A stretch of DNA of 64,000 bases from Bugula neritina (Eukaryota > Bryozoa > Gymnolaemata > Cheilostomatida > Bugulidae), in assembly GCA_964035545.1 (NCBI GenBank), contig OZ037771.1, positions 12,466,980-12,530,979 of the forward strand. The letters are read 5' to 3'. Positions within the stretch are counted from its first letter, which is position 1, and the number at the start of each line of letters is the position of its first letter. The translations under genes and the position numbers were made by a program. The notes under the pieces are model-generated. The model saw only the letters and a program-made list of their open reading frames with translations, was not told the DNA's origin and searched no databases. Below are positions 12,201 through 38,265 of the stretch, in pieces.

Positions 12201-15200
12201 CAACACCAATTCGGAACTGAAATACTGCTATGTTTAAGTAAGCTGATAAACCTTTCATTTATTTAGTTAGAGCAGTAAAACTAATAGCCAAATCAATGAA
12301 CAAGAATTAGGCGCACGGTTCTTTCATTAGAGTGTTATCACTTGAGCTTACTCTGTGCACTTCTTGGATGGTATACTCTTACCTGGTGTTGCAGAGCTCA
12401 ATTGTACCTTTGTAGTAGATGTTGCAGTAGAGGTTGTTGGTGGAGACATTATGATTGACTGAGATGTTGTAGTTTGATTTGGTTCGGGAAAATCTGAAGG
12501 CATTGAAAATTGATTGTTATTGTATTTAGAAACAAGAGATACTTTAAGGGTTGTACACTCAACCTCTAAAACATCAGAGATGAGAAAAAAATTTCAATTT
12601 TATATACTTACAATATTAACATACTATGAAGCCTAATTGCGGGTTTAAAACTTGTTTGTTCATATATTTCAATAAGAGTTAGTTAAGAACTTACAAAATA
12701 ATGCATGGTCTTTTGAATCAAGTCACAAAAACAGAATGTTTTTGATAACATAAATTTTATACTGTAAATTTTTTGTGTTTGATTTTAGTGCTGCAACACA
12801 GTACTTTGAGCTGGCAAATGTTTCTTACATGCAGAGATGCACTAATAGGGGTTATCTTCTCTTTGTTATATTATATATTGTATAAAAGTGCAATTGATGC
12901 AGAGGTCTCTGTACGCAGTTGCTTGCCTCATTTTCCCTAAGTAATCACACTTTATTCAAATTTCCTGCCCCATAGCAATATTTTAGTTTAGTTTAGTTTT
13001 GCAATAGCTAAGCTTTCTATTTTATTTAATCTCACAAGCTGACAATGTTCTAGTGTGCTACGAGTTATTATAGCCATAGCTTAGCAGCTCTAAAATGGTA
13101 GAGTTAGGTGCAGGCAATAATGCCTGTGAATTCTAAACTAGAAATGTAGCAAAAGAAATTCTGTTCAACACGCACCCCAAATCAAAAATTAATAAGAAAG
13201 TTACAGAGCTTAGGCTATCTCAAATTTTTTCACTATTGCTCCTAAATAAAATTGTAAATTGTTACTAATTGACAATTACTACTAGTTTTAGTGCATTTAA
13301 ATTTGTTCAGTTTATTTTAAGTGAACATAAATAAAAATGCAATAAAAAACAGAGGAAAAACATTAATATTTTTAATAAAGAGATAGTGTATTCAAATCAG
13401 TTACCCAGCAAATGTTTTGAGAAAGAATCTTTAAAAAATCTTTGCCTAGTTACATTTTATGTATTAATAAATTGTTCATGTATATCTTGCTTATCAGCTA
13501 AATTTAAAGTCCAGGTATAGTGCACTTAAGCACACAGTTTCATAATAAATATTACGAATACGTGTTCTGAATTCAGATATTTTTGCATCTGCAATGTTGT
13601 AAAACTGATGCTATAGTTCTTGCTAACTTGGACTTTTGACATTTATTATAGTAGTTTATAGAAGATATATGGTAGTTCCATTTGTTTTCTTATCCAACAG
13701 CATGCATAGCCTGTGTTTTACACATTTAAGGCAGAGAAGTAATCAACTTTTGTTCTACAGCAGCTAAGACTAGCAAACAATGAAATCAGTAATACTATGT
13801 CTCAGCACTGGCGCTGAGCCAAACAAAACTTAATCAGCAGGTGAGTCACCACTCGAATAAATTAAAGAGCTGTAGGCACAAAATCTATTCTAAAACCAAG
13901 ATCTGTTTGAGCATGTTATACTATCTTCAAGTTATATTTAACTGATAACCAAGATATATGTGAACAATTTAGTATACTGCATAAATGTAACGTTTCACTG
14001 ATACTTCAAGAGTACACTTGTTATCATTATACCAATATAAGCTGTATTACTTTTTTTATCAAACTAACTGCATTTACTATCATTATTATACTGCTACTAT
14101 ATGTACTTACTACAGCCAGTGAAGTAGATGTTATCTACAGCAATATATGAGTATGTATCCCAGGTAGTAATAGCCTCTATGGTGATCTAAAAAGAATAGG
14201 ATGCAGCAAGGTTATATATGCATTCGTTTCCTGCAATAATGTAGATCTACTAATCTTATAAAATATTATTTTCCCTAAATAATCTCTCAAAAGGTTTATA
14301 GCAAAGGTGCTTGTTGAAAGTTGGAACTTACTTGCCTCAAAACAAACCAACAATAAAGCTCAGTTTGTGATATTATCACAGAAGTGGTGTGACCAGATGA
14401 TCTGTTAGCATTTACTAATTACCATGCTAAGCCCGCAAATGATTTCAAAAGGCTAGGCTAGTGTTCTTATGCTCTAGAATCTAGAGTCTAGATTCTAGAT
14501 TCTAGATTCTAGATTCTAAAACAATGTGTAGCTGATCAACAGCAGTATTATAGTAGACCGAAAATGATTAATAAAATTATTTGACCTAATTCAAACACTG
14601 CACAGAGTTAATTCAAGCTACTGGAAATCTACAATTGTTCTATAAGCAGCTCCGAGTTGGAGGTGAATAACGATGTTAGTTTGAGGGTCTCAAGTTTGGA
14701 GTTATGTCCCCAACTCCAAGCTTGACACCCCAAACTGAAACATCCTCCCACCATTCGAAGCTGCTTATCATAGAACAATTCAGTTGTAACCTGAAAGCCA
14801 AAGAATTTCAAAATTTACGCTATACTAGTAACTTCAAGACAAAAAGCTAAGCCCAACAGGGTGTGGCTATATAGGACAATTATAAGCTAACTTCCTTGTT
14901 CTGAAGTAACCTAACATTCTAGGGAGAGTAGAGGGCAATAGCCCAAACTATTAGTTCCCAAAGTGTTGTATTAGTCACCAACTTCAGACTTCAGGTCCCA
15001 TAATTATAAACAATACAAACACAAATATTATAATATACATAATTGTATAAATGCTATGTATATTTCTTTAACAGCTAGATAATAATAAACGTTAAATAAT
15101 ATGTTGACATGTGTAAGTGTGAACAATGTTGTTAGCAATTTTTCTCACTGATCATCAACAAACATATAATCGAAAGTCATAGTCAAAATAAGTGCAGCTA

Positions 15201-18200
15201 GCTTGTTTTAAACTATAAATAACTCAAACTAATTTATTTGGTTCCTATATTTTTAAATTTAGAATGATACATAATCAAAGAAATATATCGCAACCTAAAT
15301 CATATTTAATTTCTTCTGTATTTCAATAAATATTATAGTATCCAAAAATTGTAGAAAGTATGACACCAGTCAAGCTACTATACTATAGATCAATTTACCT
15401 CCATATTCTGTCCTGTATACCTTTCAGGTATGACAACTGTTTCATCTGTCCACGTATCACCGTAAACAACGTTAATCGCGAACTCCTCCTCCTCCTTACC
15501 CACGGGACCATCGACCTTCACCTTTAACTTAGCTGCAAACATGCCGTAGTTTCAAGTCCAATCTCATAGTTTAGTATATTTATTTCACTTTTTATTGCTG
15601 AATGTTCATGATTCATTAATACATTTATAGTATTGGCATCTTCATTTTGCTTAAATTTTCTATTATAAATTATATATACACTAGACAAACTTATTATTCG
15701 AATAGAAAAATCTATAGTTGAATAAAAGCTGCAAGTAAGAGTTTTACTAAAAATGTATTATTAAATTTGTTTCAATGAAAAAATGTTGTTTTAAATTCTC
15801 TTATTTTTGAAAGAACCAAATATTATTTGCTACTAAAACAACACATGCGTTTAGGGCTACTTTTTTGTACTGTATTACATTACTCTGCTTTACAATTGGC
15901 AGACATATAGTTAAATTAGAATAGAGAGTTCTGTTATAGACGAAGGCAGATACCTTTGCAAGTTGGTGATCTGGGAATGTCATATACTTCTAAAAATAAA
16001 CTTGCAAAGATACTGCATACTTAATGTATTTGTATTTATTTGGTGTTCAGGAAACTACATGATATGAACACAAATTACGTCAAACACGGTTCTTGCTTAT
16101 AATAGGTCAAGTCAGGGACTTTTCAAGTAAAAAACGGATGATACAGCACTTGCATAGAATAATATATGCAGCTATACAAGTAGCAACACTTACAGCATTG
16201 AATTCCACAAACTTTGGCACAGTTTGTTTTCATGTATCCGTAAAACTGATGGCCAGGAACGCACATGGTAGCCCGGTTTTGAGGTGTGTCTAACCGTTGA
16301 CATATTAAGTCTCCTTTCTGATTAATACAAAATCCTGTGTTAAGAAAAAAGGCAATTTTGCTCATATATTTGCTCACATCAATAGAGTACATAAACTGTG
16401 GATATCATAGAAAAAGCCAAAAAGGTACCAAGCAGTTTAAAGAAAAGCTATAATATATTGAATAATATAAACTATAGAACATAAACTTATCATAGTGTAA
16501 CATTATCATTTCAATTAGCTTTAATTAAAGAATTCCTGACACATGCTCTATTTATGCAGTAGTAAAATATATTCATATAATTCCTAGCTAACATCTACAG
16601 ACTGTTTGATGGTTGCATGCTCAAACAGTTTGGCATTATAAGAAAGTCTATGATCGCGTTGTAGAAGTTTCTGAAGTCCATGTTCTACTATAAAGCTATA
16701 AATATTAAATATTGCTAAGTTTTAATGCATGCTATTCTTAGTTGCTGATTGAAACACACAGCTTAATCACTCAAATGGCTCGCAAAATCAAAGTTTAAAC
16801 TTTCAATATTTTAATACTGCGTAAATAAACTGTGTAATTGATTTCTTATATTAATAATTCCTCTAGAATTAATTATTATTACAAACTTATTTGTAGGCTC
16901 ACAAATAAAATAGTAGCAATATCAAAGTTTATTCCTATAAGATATTACAAATATATCATTTATATACTTTTATACTTTCTTTAATATATCTAGGCAAGCA
17001 ATGCATATATAGGTATATATATAATATGCAATCACTAATGCTCGTAGCTAATGACCTATAGGACATAAATTTTAAATAAGTCAGTTTGCAACATAATACT
17101 CTTGTTTGTAATGAAATACCTAGGCTGAACATATATTATAAGTATAATAGTTACTTAATGTATAATGTATAATGTTCTATTTTAATACAAACTTGGATAT
17201 CCTGTAAAAATGCTATAGGAAAAATGAAGCTGGCAATTAGAGCTCATTGCTGAACTAGCCATTGGTGGAGAGATCAAGGACATTTTTGCTTCTGTTTTCT
17301 CTTTTAAAATGGCAACATTGGCAAAATGACCTAAAAATACAGAAATGTTAGTATAATGATATAATTTATTATAAGTGCCTATAAAAGGAAAAAAATAAAG
17401 CTGCATATGTGTGCGTGTGTGCGTGTGTGCGTGTGTGCGTGTGTGTGTGTGAGCCTACTTGAACTTGAAGTGATATAGGTATAACCTGAGATCTAGTGAG
17501 TGAATGTATTATGAGAAATAAGATAACTCCAATAACAAAAAGCTGGATAGCTGAGTGGTTATACATTGTAACTTTTACATCAATAATAACTGGTTTTAGG
17601 AGAGCTTTGATATGCACATGGGTCATTTTACTCAATTTATTTACAATTTAGCTGCTAATGAACATGGGTCTTTGCTCAAAACTAGTAAAAAATCAATAAA
17701 TACATTTAAATAACCAAAGTTATTTTTTAATTTTGCTTGACTTTTCATGTTTTTTCCTAATTAATCAGCTATGTTTGATTGAGGACCATCACGGTTTTTT
17801 CCGTAACAGTCCACAATCCAAATTATTAATTAAGTAAAATGACCCACATTCTGCTTGCATTATTACCCACATTATACTCTGCACAACTTACAAGCAGCTA
17901 TGATATAAATGTTCTAATTACAACATCTCGCTGGTGAAATAAATTTTGTTTACCAGTGGATTGGCCTGAAGCATCCGTTGGAGGTCCAGTAGCACGTGAC
18001 GGCACACCCCCTTGTCTTCGCTTCCACTGGAAATCCCCATATGAGCTGTGTGATGTCCAGTTACAGAAACTGGTTTCAAAATCACAGTCATAGACACTGA
18101 TTGCTTTGCTTCCTGCAACGTGATAGTTTACTTATTAGTATAACTTATTAATTATTATTATATAACTTATTCTTATAGCTTATTAGTATATAACTTATTA

Positions 18201-19152
18201 TATAACTTATTCTTATAGCTTATTATAGTATATAACTTGTTATTTTATAACTTGTTATTATATAACTTATTATTATAACTTATTAGTATATAACTTATTA
18301 GTATATAACTTATTAGTATATAACTTATTAGTATATAACTTATTAGTATATAACTTATTAGTATATAACTTATTAGTATATAACTTATTAGTATAACTTA
18401 TTAGTATGTAACTTATTAGTATAACTTATTAGTATATAACTTATTAGTATAGCTTACTAGTGTAATTTATTAAAAGCTGCTCAAAATACTAATAGGTCTG
18501 TTGCATATAAGAGCTTCAATTTGCACTTTTGAATTGTACCTTTTCTTGTAGCTCACCTTAGAACAGCATATTATATCGCACTAAAACTCTTATATGAAAT
18601 GCAACAGCTAGTGCACATTGAAGTTAAGCTATATTCATAGTGAAAAAAGTGCTGAATTTTCATTTTCAAAATAAATATTACATTTTAAAAAATAGCACAT
18701 ATTATACCATTCATTAGCTAAATGAGCTTCTAAGCTGAAAATTACTCTTTAAAACAAACTATTATAGCACTTATAACAACCGTTTTGAAAAATTCTTCAA
18801 TATAAATTTCAGAAAATGTTATTTACATGATCTAGTACCAATTTAATAAAATGTTCAATAGTAAATTACTATCATTTTTTGCAACTGTCTTTATGTTAAA
18901 CTAGAAATAAAAATTAAACTTCAATGATGTTTGTAGAATCCGTAGGACATACAAATAAAGCTATGTTTGTTGAATCACTTGAAAGCTAGCTGTACAGCTT
19001 GTTGATCACAACTCTGTTGGCATAAAGAAGTAAAAATACAAAAATTACATAACTGTCTATAGAATCGATAGTAATTGAGATGAAAATATTAAAAAAAGCT
19101 TACCTCCTATAAACAAAACAACTGCGAAGAAAAAAGCCGTGGTGAAATGCAT
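3239..19152 (-). CDS. Secreted protein with two MAM domains, each containing a nested ShKT domain, and mucin-like linkers
   Basis: Eighteen exons, transcribed right to left: 19152-19104, 18112-17954, 17330-17193, 16334-16194, 15532-15399, 14186-14111, 12493-12383, 11795-11595, 11264-11145, 10047-9907, 9815-9678, 8647-8522, 7932-7799, 6942-6867, 6493-6293, 5985-5866, 5045-4926, 3393-3239; 2340 nt, 779 aa, no internal stop. Residues 1-20 are a signal peptide (hydrophobic TAFFFAVVLFIG). MAM 1 spans about 24-232: 'CDFETSFCNW', the third Cys in 'NCQLHFSY', last strand 'YSYIAVDNIYFTGC'. MAM 2 spans about 377-581: 'CDFEQGSPCGW', 'NCHLTFKY', 'HSYIAVDDIKFVGC'. Each is interrupted at the same place by a six-Cys ShKT module (about 116-163 and 470-511). 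Linkers 233-376 and 582-728 are Thr/Ser/Pro-rich, likely O-glycosylated. MAM and ShKT modules are extracellular adhesion or protease-associated modules; a catalytic domain is absent. Exons 2-6 and 10-14 are duplicates (138, 134 and 76 nt conserved). The last exon has a NAGNAG acceptor. One gene rather than two is inferred from phase continuity and a single signal-peptide exon. Confidence 0.8.
4041..4255 (+). mobile_element. tRNA-Thr-derived SINE
   Basis: Head with A box 'GGTCTAGGGGTTAGAGCG', a threonine-type (AGT) anticodon arm 'CCTAGTAAACACGAAG' and a degenerate B box, then a body containing 'GGAAGAGCATCCAGTCATAA' and ending near 'GATAGTGACTATAAACCTGC' plus a T run. Inserted in an intron of the MAM/ShKT gene, antisense to it. 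Confidence 0.8.
4926..6493 (-). repeat. Mucin-like exon cassette, downstream set (types M2, M1, M1)
   Basis: Exon type M2 (6493-6293, 201 nt; core 'TITTDIPTTTATIPSNTTY') is followed by two M1 exons (5985-5866 and 5045-4926, 120 nt each; core 'PTTSTAT.TTTPSTVPLSST'). All have phase 1 at both ends, so they can be added or lost without frame change. They are homologous to the set at 11145-12493. Confidence 0.8.
7159..7315. mobile_element. Fold-back element, about 157 bp
   Basis: Ends 'CCTTTGTTGCCGAGAT' and, on the other strand, 'CCTTGGTTGCCGAGAT' form near-perfect inverted termini. The interior is GC-rich for this window and repeats 'CGGCACTTCGG'-like words in both orientations, so the whole unit can fold into a hairpin. 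Long antisense reading frames here are by-products. Probably a small MITE in a MAM/ShKT intron. Confidence 0.6.
8522..8647 (-). other. ShKT exon nested in MAM domain 2
   Basis: Single 126-nt exon, phase 1 at both ends, with six cysteines and the shared core 'YMKRNCAKVCGFNC'. It sits at the same MAM position as the copy at 16194-16334 but is 15 nt shorter between the second and third cysteines. The MAM exons on both sides match those of repeat 1 in length and phase. Confidence 0.8.
9291..9405 (+). mobile_element. Diverged fragment of the tRNA-Thr SINE
   Basis: 'GCAGCAGCCATAGTCTGGTT' followed by a body-like 'GTGATGACAGGAAAAGCAT' matches the family with many changes. It lies just upstream of the intact copy at 9449-9668. 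Confidence 0.4.
9449..9668 (+). mobile_element. tRNA-Thr-derived SINE inserted at a splice donor
   Basis: Full-length copy from 'GGGAGCAGCCGTGG' to the T-rich end. It is bounded by 17-20 bp direct repeats 'TATACTTACAGAAAGTAGGG' at 9432-9451 and 9669-9688. The right repeat spans the end of the MAM exon 9815-9678 and its donor (minus strand 'TTTCT|GTAAGT'), so the insertion duplicated that donor. Confidence 0.85.
10218..10258. repeat. 9-bp tandem repeat (CATAGTAAC)n
   Basis: Four copies of CATAGTAAC in the intron before the first exon of MAM repeat 2. Confidence 0.8.
11145..12493 (-). repeat. Mucin-like exon cassette, upstream set (types M1, M2, M1)
   Basis: Exons 12493-12383 (M1, 111 nt), 11795-11595 (M2, 201 nt) and 11264-11145 (M1, 120 nt). 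M2 is nearly the same as its copy at 6493-6293, and similarity continues into the flanking introns, so this block was duplicated or converted recently compared with the MAM exons. Confidence 0.8.
14471..14519. repeat. TCTAGAT-type palindromic tandem repeat
   Basis: Overlapping 'TCTAGATTCTAGATTCTAGA' units, self-complementary, in a MAM/ShKT intron. Confidence 0.75.
14632..14781. repeat. Imperfect long hairpin (inverted repeat, about 70-bp arms)
   Basis: The left arm begins 'CAATTGTTCTATAAGCAGCT' and the right arm, read in reverse complement, begins 'GAATTGTTCTATGATAAGCA'. Pairing continues with mismatches to a short loop near 14707-14712. It could be a fold-back MITE or a hairpin RNA in an intron of the MAM/ShKT gene. 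Confidence 0.6.
16194..16334 (-). other. ShKT exon nested in MAM domain 1
   Basis: Single 141-nt exon, phase 1 at both ends, encoding six cysteines in ShKT spacing ('FCINQKGDLIC', then 'MCVPG', then 'MKTNCAKVCGIQC'). It lies between the MAM exon ending in 'NCQLHFSYSIFTG' and the MAM exon starting 'LKVKVDG'. Skipping it would keep frame and restore an uninterrupted MAM. ShKT is named after a sea-anemone peptide, but here it is a module in a larger secreted protein. Confidence 0.8.
17405..17452. repeat. GT-rich microsatellite
   Basis: (GTGTGTGC)n then (GT)n, on the plus strand, just upstream (in gene sense) of the exon at 17330-17193. Confidence 0.8.
18125..18460. repeat. 15-bp tandem array (AGTATATAACTTATT)n
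   Basis: About 20 copies, partly degenerate, of a 15-bp unit. In gene sense the array ends about 12 bp before the acceptor of exon 2 of the MAM/ShKT gene (exon starts at 18112). Confidence 0.8.
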
Positions 19153-21501
19153 GATGTATGCCAGACGGATAGCTAATGCTTCAACAAGAAGCAAGAAAAC
19201 AGAAATATGCACAAGTGAAGTGCTAGGGATACAAAGGAATTAGTTGATGTGGCTACTATCAAACCTTATCGCTTGTTGAAAGTGATAGGATGTACATTAA
19301 GGAACTGTCTAGCACTTAAATACGTGCATGCAATCTTATACATGATCAAACAATCAATTATGTAGTTTTCTTTATATGCATTAAAATAAAATTCAGTGCG
19401 TTTATAAAATGCAGAAAGCTTTTAGAAATTGTCGGCTAAATTTTGAAAAAAAAAAACAAATCCATTTGCAGATAAAGTTTACATTAGTAGTTTAAAATCC
19501 TTCTTTCTTCAATATTGCAACCATGCACACAACACACAAGTCACAACCCATACACATATTTATATGAATATTTTACACCCCATTAATTTTATAGGTTTAT
19601 ATAAAGTCATTTTGTTGTCATTGCGTGATATAATATGTTGCATTATACTTTCCAAATACCAAGCTTGCTTGCCCAATAGTATTTTACTCAATAACACAAA
19701 TTAGTATAGATTTGTTTGTGCTAGAAATCAGACTCAAAGCAGTATTTATAATTTAGCTTTAGTTTTCAGTGCAATTCATTTGTCTAAGAGAGATACAGTT
19801 CTTTATTTTACTACAACTCGAATTATTTACATATTTAATCTCATCAATTCTTTTTCAGATGTCCAATAGTTCTCTTGATAGCAAAAGCTAAAGGGAAATA
19901 CAGCAGCTGCTAATAATGCTGCTGAGGTCAATAATTTAACCTACTTAGTCATTTCTCAGCAAGAGAGTGTAAACATCAGAAAGAAGAAGCATTTAAACTT
20001 CAAACAATTAATATTTTCACATTGAATTTGTTGTTTGAGAGCTATACCATGCAAAGCTAAATTTGCTGGTCTCTCAGCATGGGCATATTTTCCAGTTCAG
20101 TTTCAAGCATGTCATAACAAACTTCTTTAAATTTGAGGTTTTTTTTCTAAAATTTAAATTGACATTATAGGCTATATTTCGCCTTTAAAAGCCATGTAAT
20201 ATTAGCTAGCTGGTAACTTGCTTGAATGCAAAAGTGGCTGTACTGTATTATGTAACTAGCAGTGCTGTTGGACATATTAAACTTGTAGCCAATCTTTTCA
20301 AAAGTATTAGCTTTTAGGGAAATTATTTTTTCTCTTTAAATATAGATATGTAAGATCAAGTAATATTCTGATATGGTAACTAATTTTCTTTTTGAAATCT
20401 TCAACATAGCAAATAATATCATTCACTATATTAATAAAAATGAAGTACATGCATATCAACACTGTATATAATATATTGATTTCTCATCACTATTATGACA
20501 GCTGAAGGGTATGAAAGCACTTTTTCTGTTTATTCATGTGTAGATGGATATTAAGTTTTATCATAATTTATTATTTTACTATTATTAAATTTTAGTATTG
20601 CTTTTGAAAAGATAACATAGTATTAGGTAAAAATATAGGTTTTTAAGACCATTGTTAGTTACATATCTTCAGCTTGAAACAAAAAATTCCATCCTCATTA
20701 TCTCTTGATATCAACAATGGAGACCTTGAGACATACAATGCGTTACAAGTATGACTTACTACTTCAATAACATAATCTGTTAAGAAGCTTTCTACAAGGG
20801 CTGGACATATCAGCATGTCTTCACACTCACTGAGTCAAGAGGACGCTACTGCACAGGATAGTCAAGTTAGTTTAGGTTTATTTTCAGTGTTATACATGGC
20901 AGTAAGGTGTTTTGAAAAAGCTAAAGGCCCGGCCACACACTTGTGAGAATCACACGAATTCATCTATTCGACACGAAAACAGAAACGTACAATACAATTT
21001 TGAAGGAATTCAAACGAAATCGTCTCCGTTGGGTGCACCCACCAAAGACGATGAACAAAAAATCGCATCTAACGATAAGCACCATTTGATTGGTCAATAG
21101 AATTTTAGCAACAGTAATTATTTCATTTCTACCACGTTTCTCTGTTTGGCAATTTTCTGCTGTTTGTATCTCATGCAAGACTCATTCACTGACTATTTAT
21201 TATGTGTTTCGTCCGACGAGTGTGTGGCTGGTCATAACGAGCGTGAGGTCAGGCCTTAAAAGACAAGATGACTATAGTAATTGTAACTCTGTCTAGATTA
21301 TATTTGCTGCAGTTAATTCGTTTGACAATTAAATTTCTGTTTTGCTAGCATTACATAACACACTTTTTCATTATTCTTGTGATATTGCTTAAGTTTCTTT
21401 TTATATCATTGACCTAATTATTAAGTACCTTTGATACTCAACAGAGAAAATTTTTTTTGCTATAAGTAGCCATAGAATATAAAATTCTATTCAATTTCAA
21501 G
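19153..21501. other. Divergent intergenic region between the MAM/ShKT and MSP genes
   Basis: Contains the putative promoters of both divergent genes. A weak TATA-like 'TATTTAAG' on the minus strand near 19314-19321 could serve the MAM/ShKT gene. A MITE-like element occupies 20925-21256. No exon with both family resemblance and splice signals was found. Confidence 0.5.
20925..21256. mobile_element. Possible MITE with TAA target duplication
   Basis: Element of about 332 bp starting 'AGGCCCGGCCACACAC' and ending, in reverse complement, 'AGGCCTGACC' followed by an internal 'CAGCCACACACTCGTC'. TAA flanks both sides (20922-20924 and 21257-21259). TTA/TAA targets are typical of PIF/Harbinger MITEs. 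The inverted termini are imperfect. Confidence 0.45.
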
Positions 21502-36833
<15,332 letters not shown>

Positions 36834-36864
36834 CCAATCACAAGACACTTAATTAGTGCTGCAT

Positions 36865-36970
36865 GTAGTCATACTGTATGTGTATGTATAGCCATACTGT
36901 ATGTATATGTATAGTCATACTATATGTGTATGTATAGTCATACTGTATGTGTATGTATAGTCATACTGTT
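36865..36970. repeat. 23-bp tandem repeat, five copies
   Basis: 'CATACTGTATGTGTATGTAT' recurs at 23-bp spacing (CATACT at 36870, 36893, 36916, 36939 and 36962), just past the end of the MSP gene. Confidence 0.85.
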
Positions 36971-38047
36971 AATTGGTGATACTATGAGGATATCCAGCTC
37001 TTTCACTAATTGAAAGTTGTATATATTTTACAACAAACAAAATATAAAAATTTACCAAAAATGGTAAATTTTAATTTTATTTAGCAAGCAATTTCATCAC
37101 TACAAAGTTTACTGCCTAATGTGTTATATTTTAAAAGCAGCATGGAATCTGTCACATAATCTAGTCCGACGTACTTAATTTAATAAACTTCATAATTAGA
37201 CAAAACACATTGTGAATCATATCTGCTGTGAGTGAACTGTAAAATAAGCCGAGTAAAGCAAACAAAAACATAGTTCTTGCCTTTATCAACTTAATTACAG
37301 GAATTACTTAATACTGAGTGTTATTTCATTATTTGAAAATAGTTGGATATTATATAGATTATTATTAGTATTATATATGAGCACATTAACTTAAAACACT
37401 ATTCTTACCTGATTGACTCAATAAATAAAACATTACAGAAAAAATCTGATAAAGATTTAACACTCATCTATATTGTACTTGATAACATTTGTACTTCAGA
37501 ATGCATTTAGTTGAATAGTTACACTGCCTGTACATACAATATGCACATAGTGACTGAAGGTGGAGAATATTTTTCAAGTTGAAATATGCATAAAAGTTTG
37601 CAATAATTATTCTGAACAAATTAGCACTCGAATCATCTAGTAACACATGTACAACCCTCTGCAGTAGCTATGAATACTAAGGCTATGCTGTTTGTGTCTT
37701 GGGTTAAGGGGACGGGTGGTGACGTACCAAGGATTGTTTTAGATTGTTTCACTAGAAAACAGGTTTTATGGGATTATGCTCTCAATGATTTAATAGGTTA
37801 ATGCAAAGTAAGCATTAAATTTTGTATCAATAACATTATTTTATGCAAAAATTCCAAAACAAAAAGCAACTCATGTCAGAAAACACAAGTTGATTTATAA
37901 TTTAAACTACAAATATTATCCATGTTCTTAGAAAAGCAGTTGTATACTTGCTCTATCATAAAGGGAAGAAATCCTACTTGATATTTTCCTAAATTTAAGA
38001 CAGGAGTTGATTTTGAAATGATAACAATATATTGTTACTAGCAACAA

Positions 38048-38265
38048 CAAAAAACTTACGCAAGTTTATAGTCGCTATCCTTGTGAGAAACCCCTGATGT
38101 AAAAGGTTTTTGTCAAATCGAGCTAAGGACTTATTTAAATGAGGCGCAAGAGCAATTATAGCTGGATGCTCTTCCTAACATCATCGATGGCCTTTGTCGG
38201 GGTTCAAACCCATGACCTTGTGTTTACTAGGCAAACGCTCTAACCCCTAAATCACGGTTGTTAGC
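38048..38265 (-). mobile_element. tRNA-Thr-derived SINE, full length
   Basis: Reverse-strand copy with 'TTTGCCTAGTAAACACAAGG', B box 'GGGTTTGAACCCC' and the standard body. It lies in the intergenic region before the RRM/macro gene. Confidence 0.85.

Noticed and set aside
3239-19152. Two separate tandem MAM/ShKT genes
   Set aside because: Only one signal-peptide exon was found, and the M1 exon at 11145 joins the MAM exon at 10047 in phase. Not excluded without transcripts.
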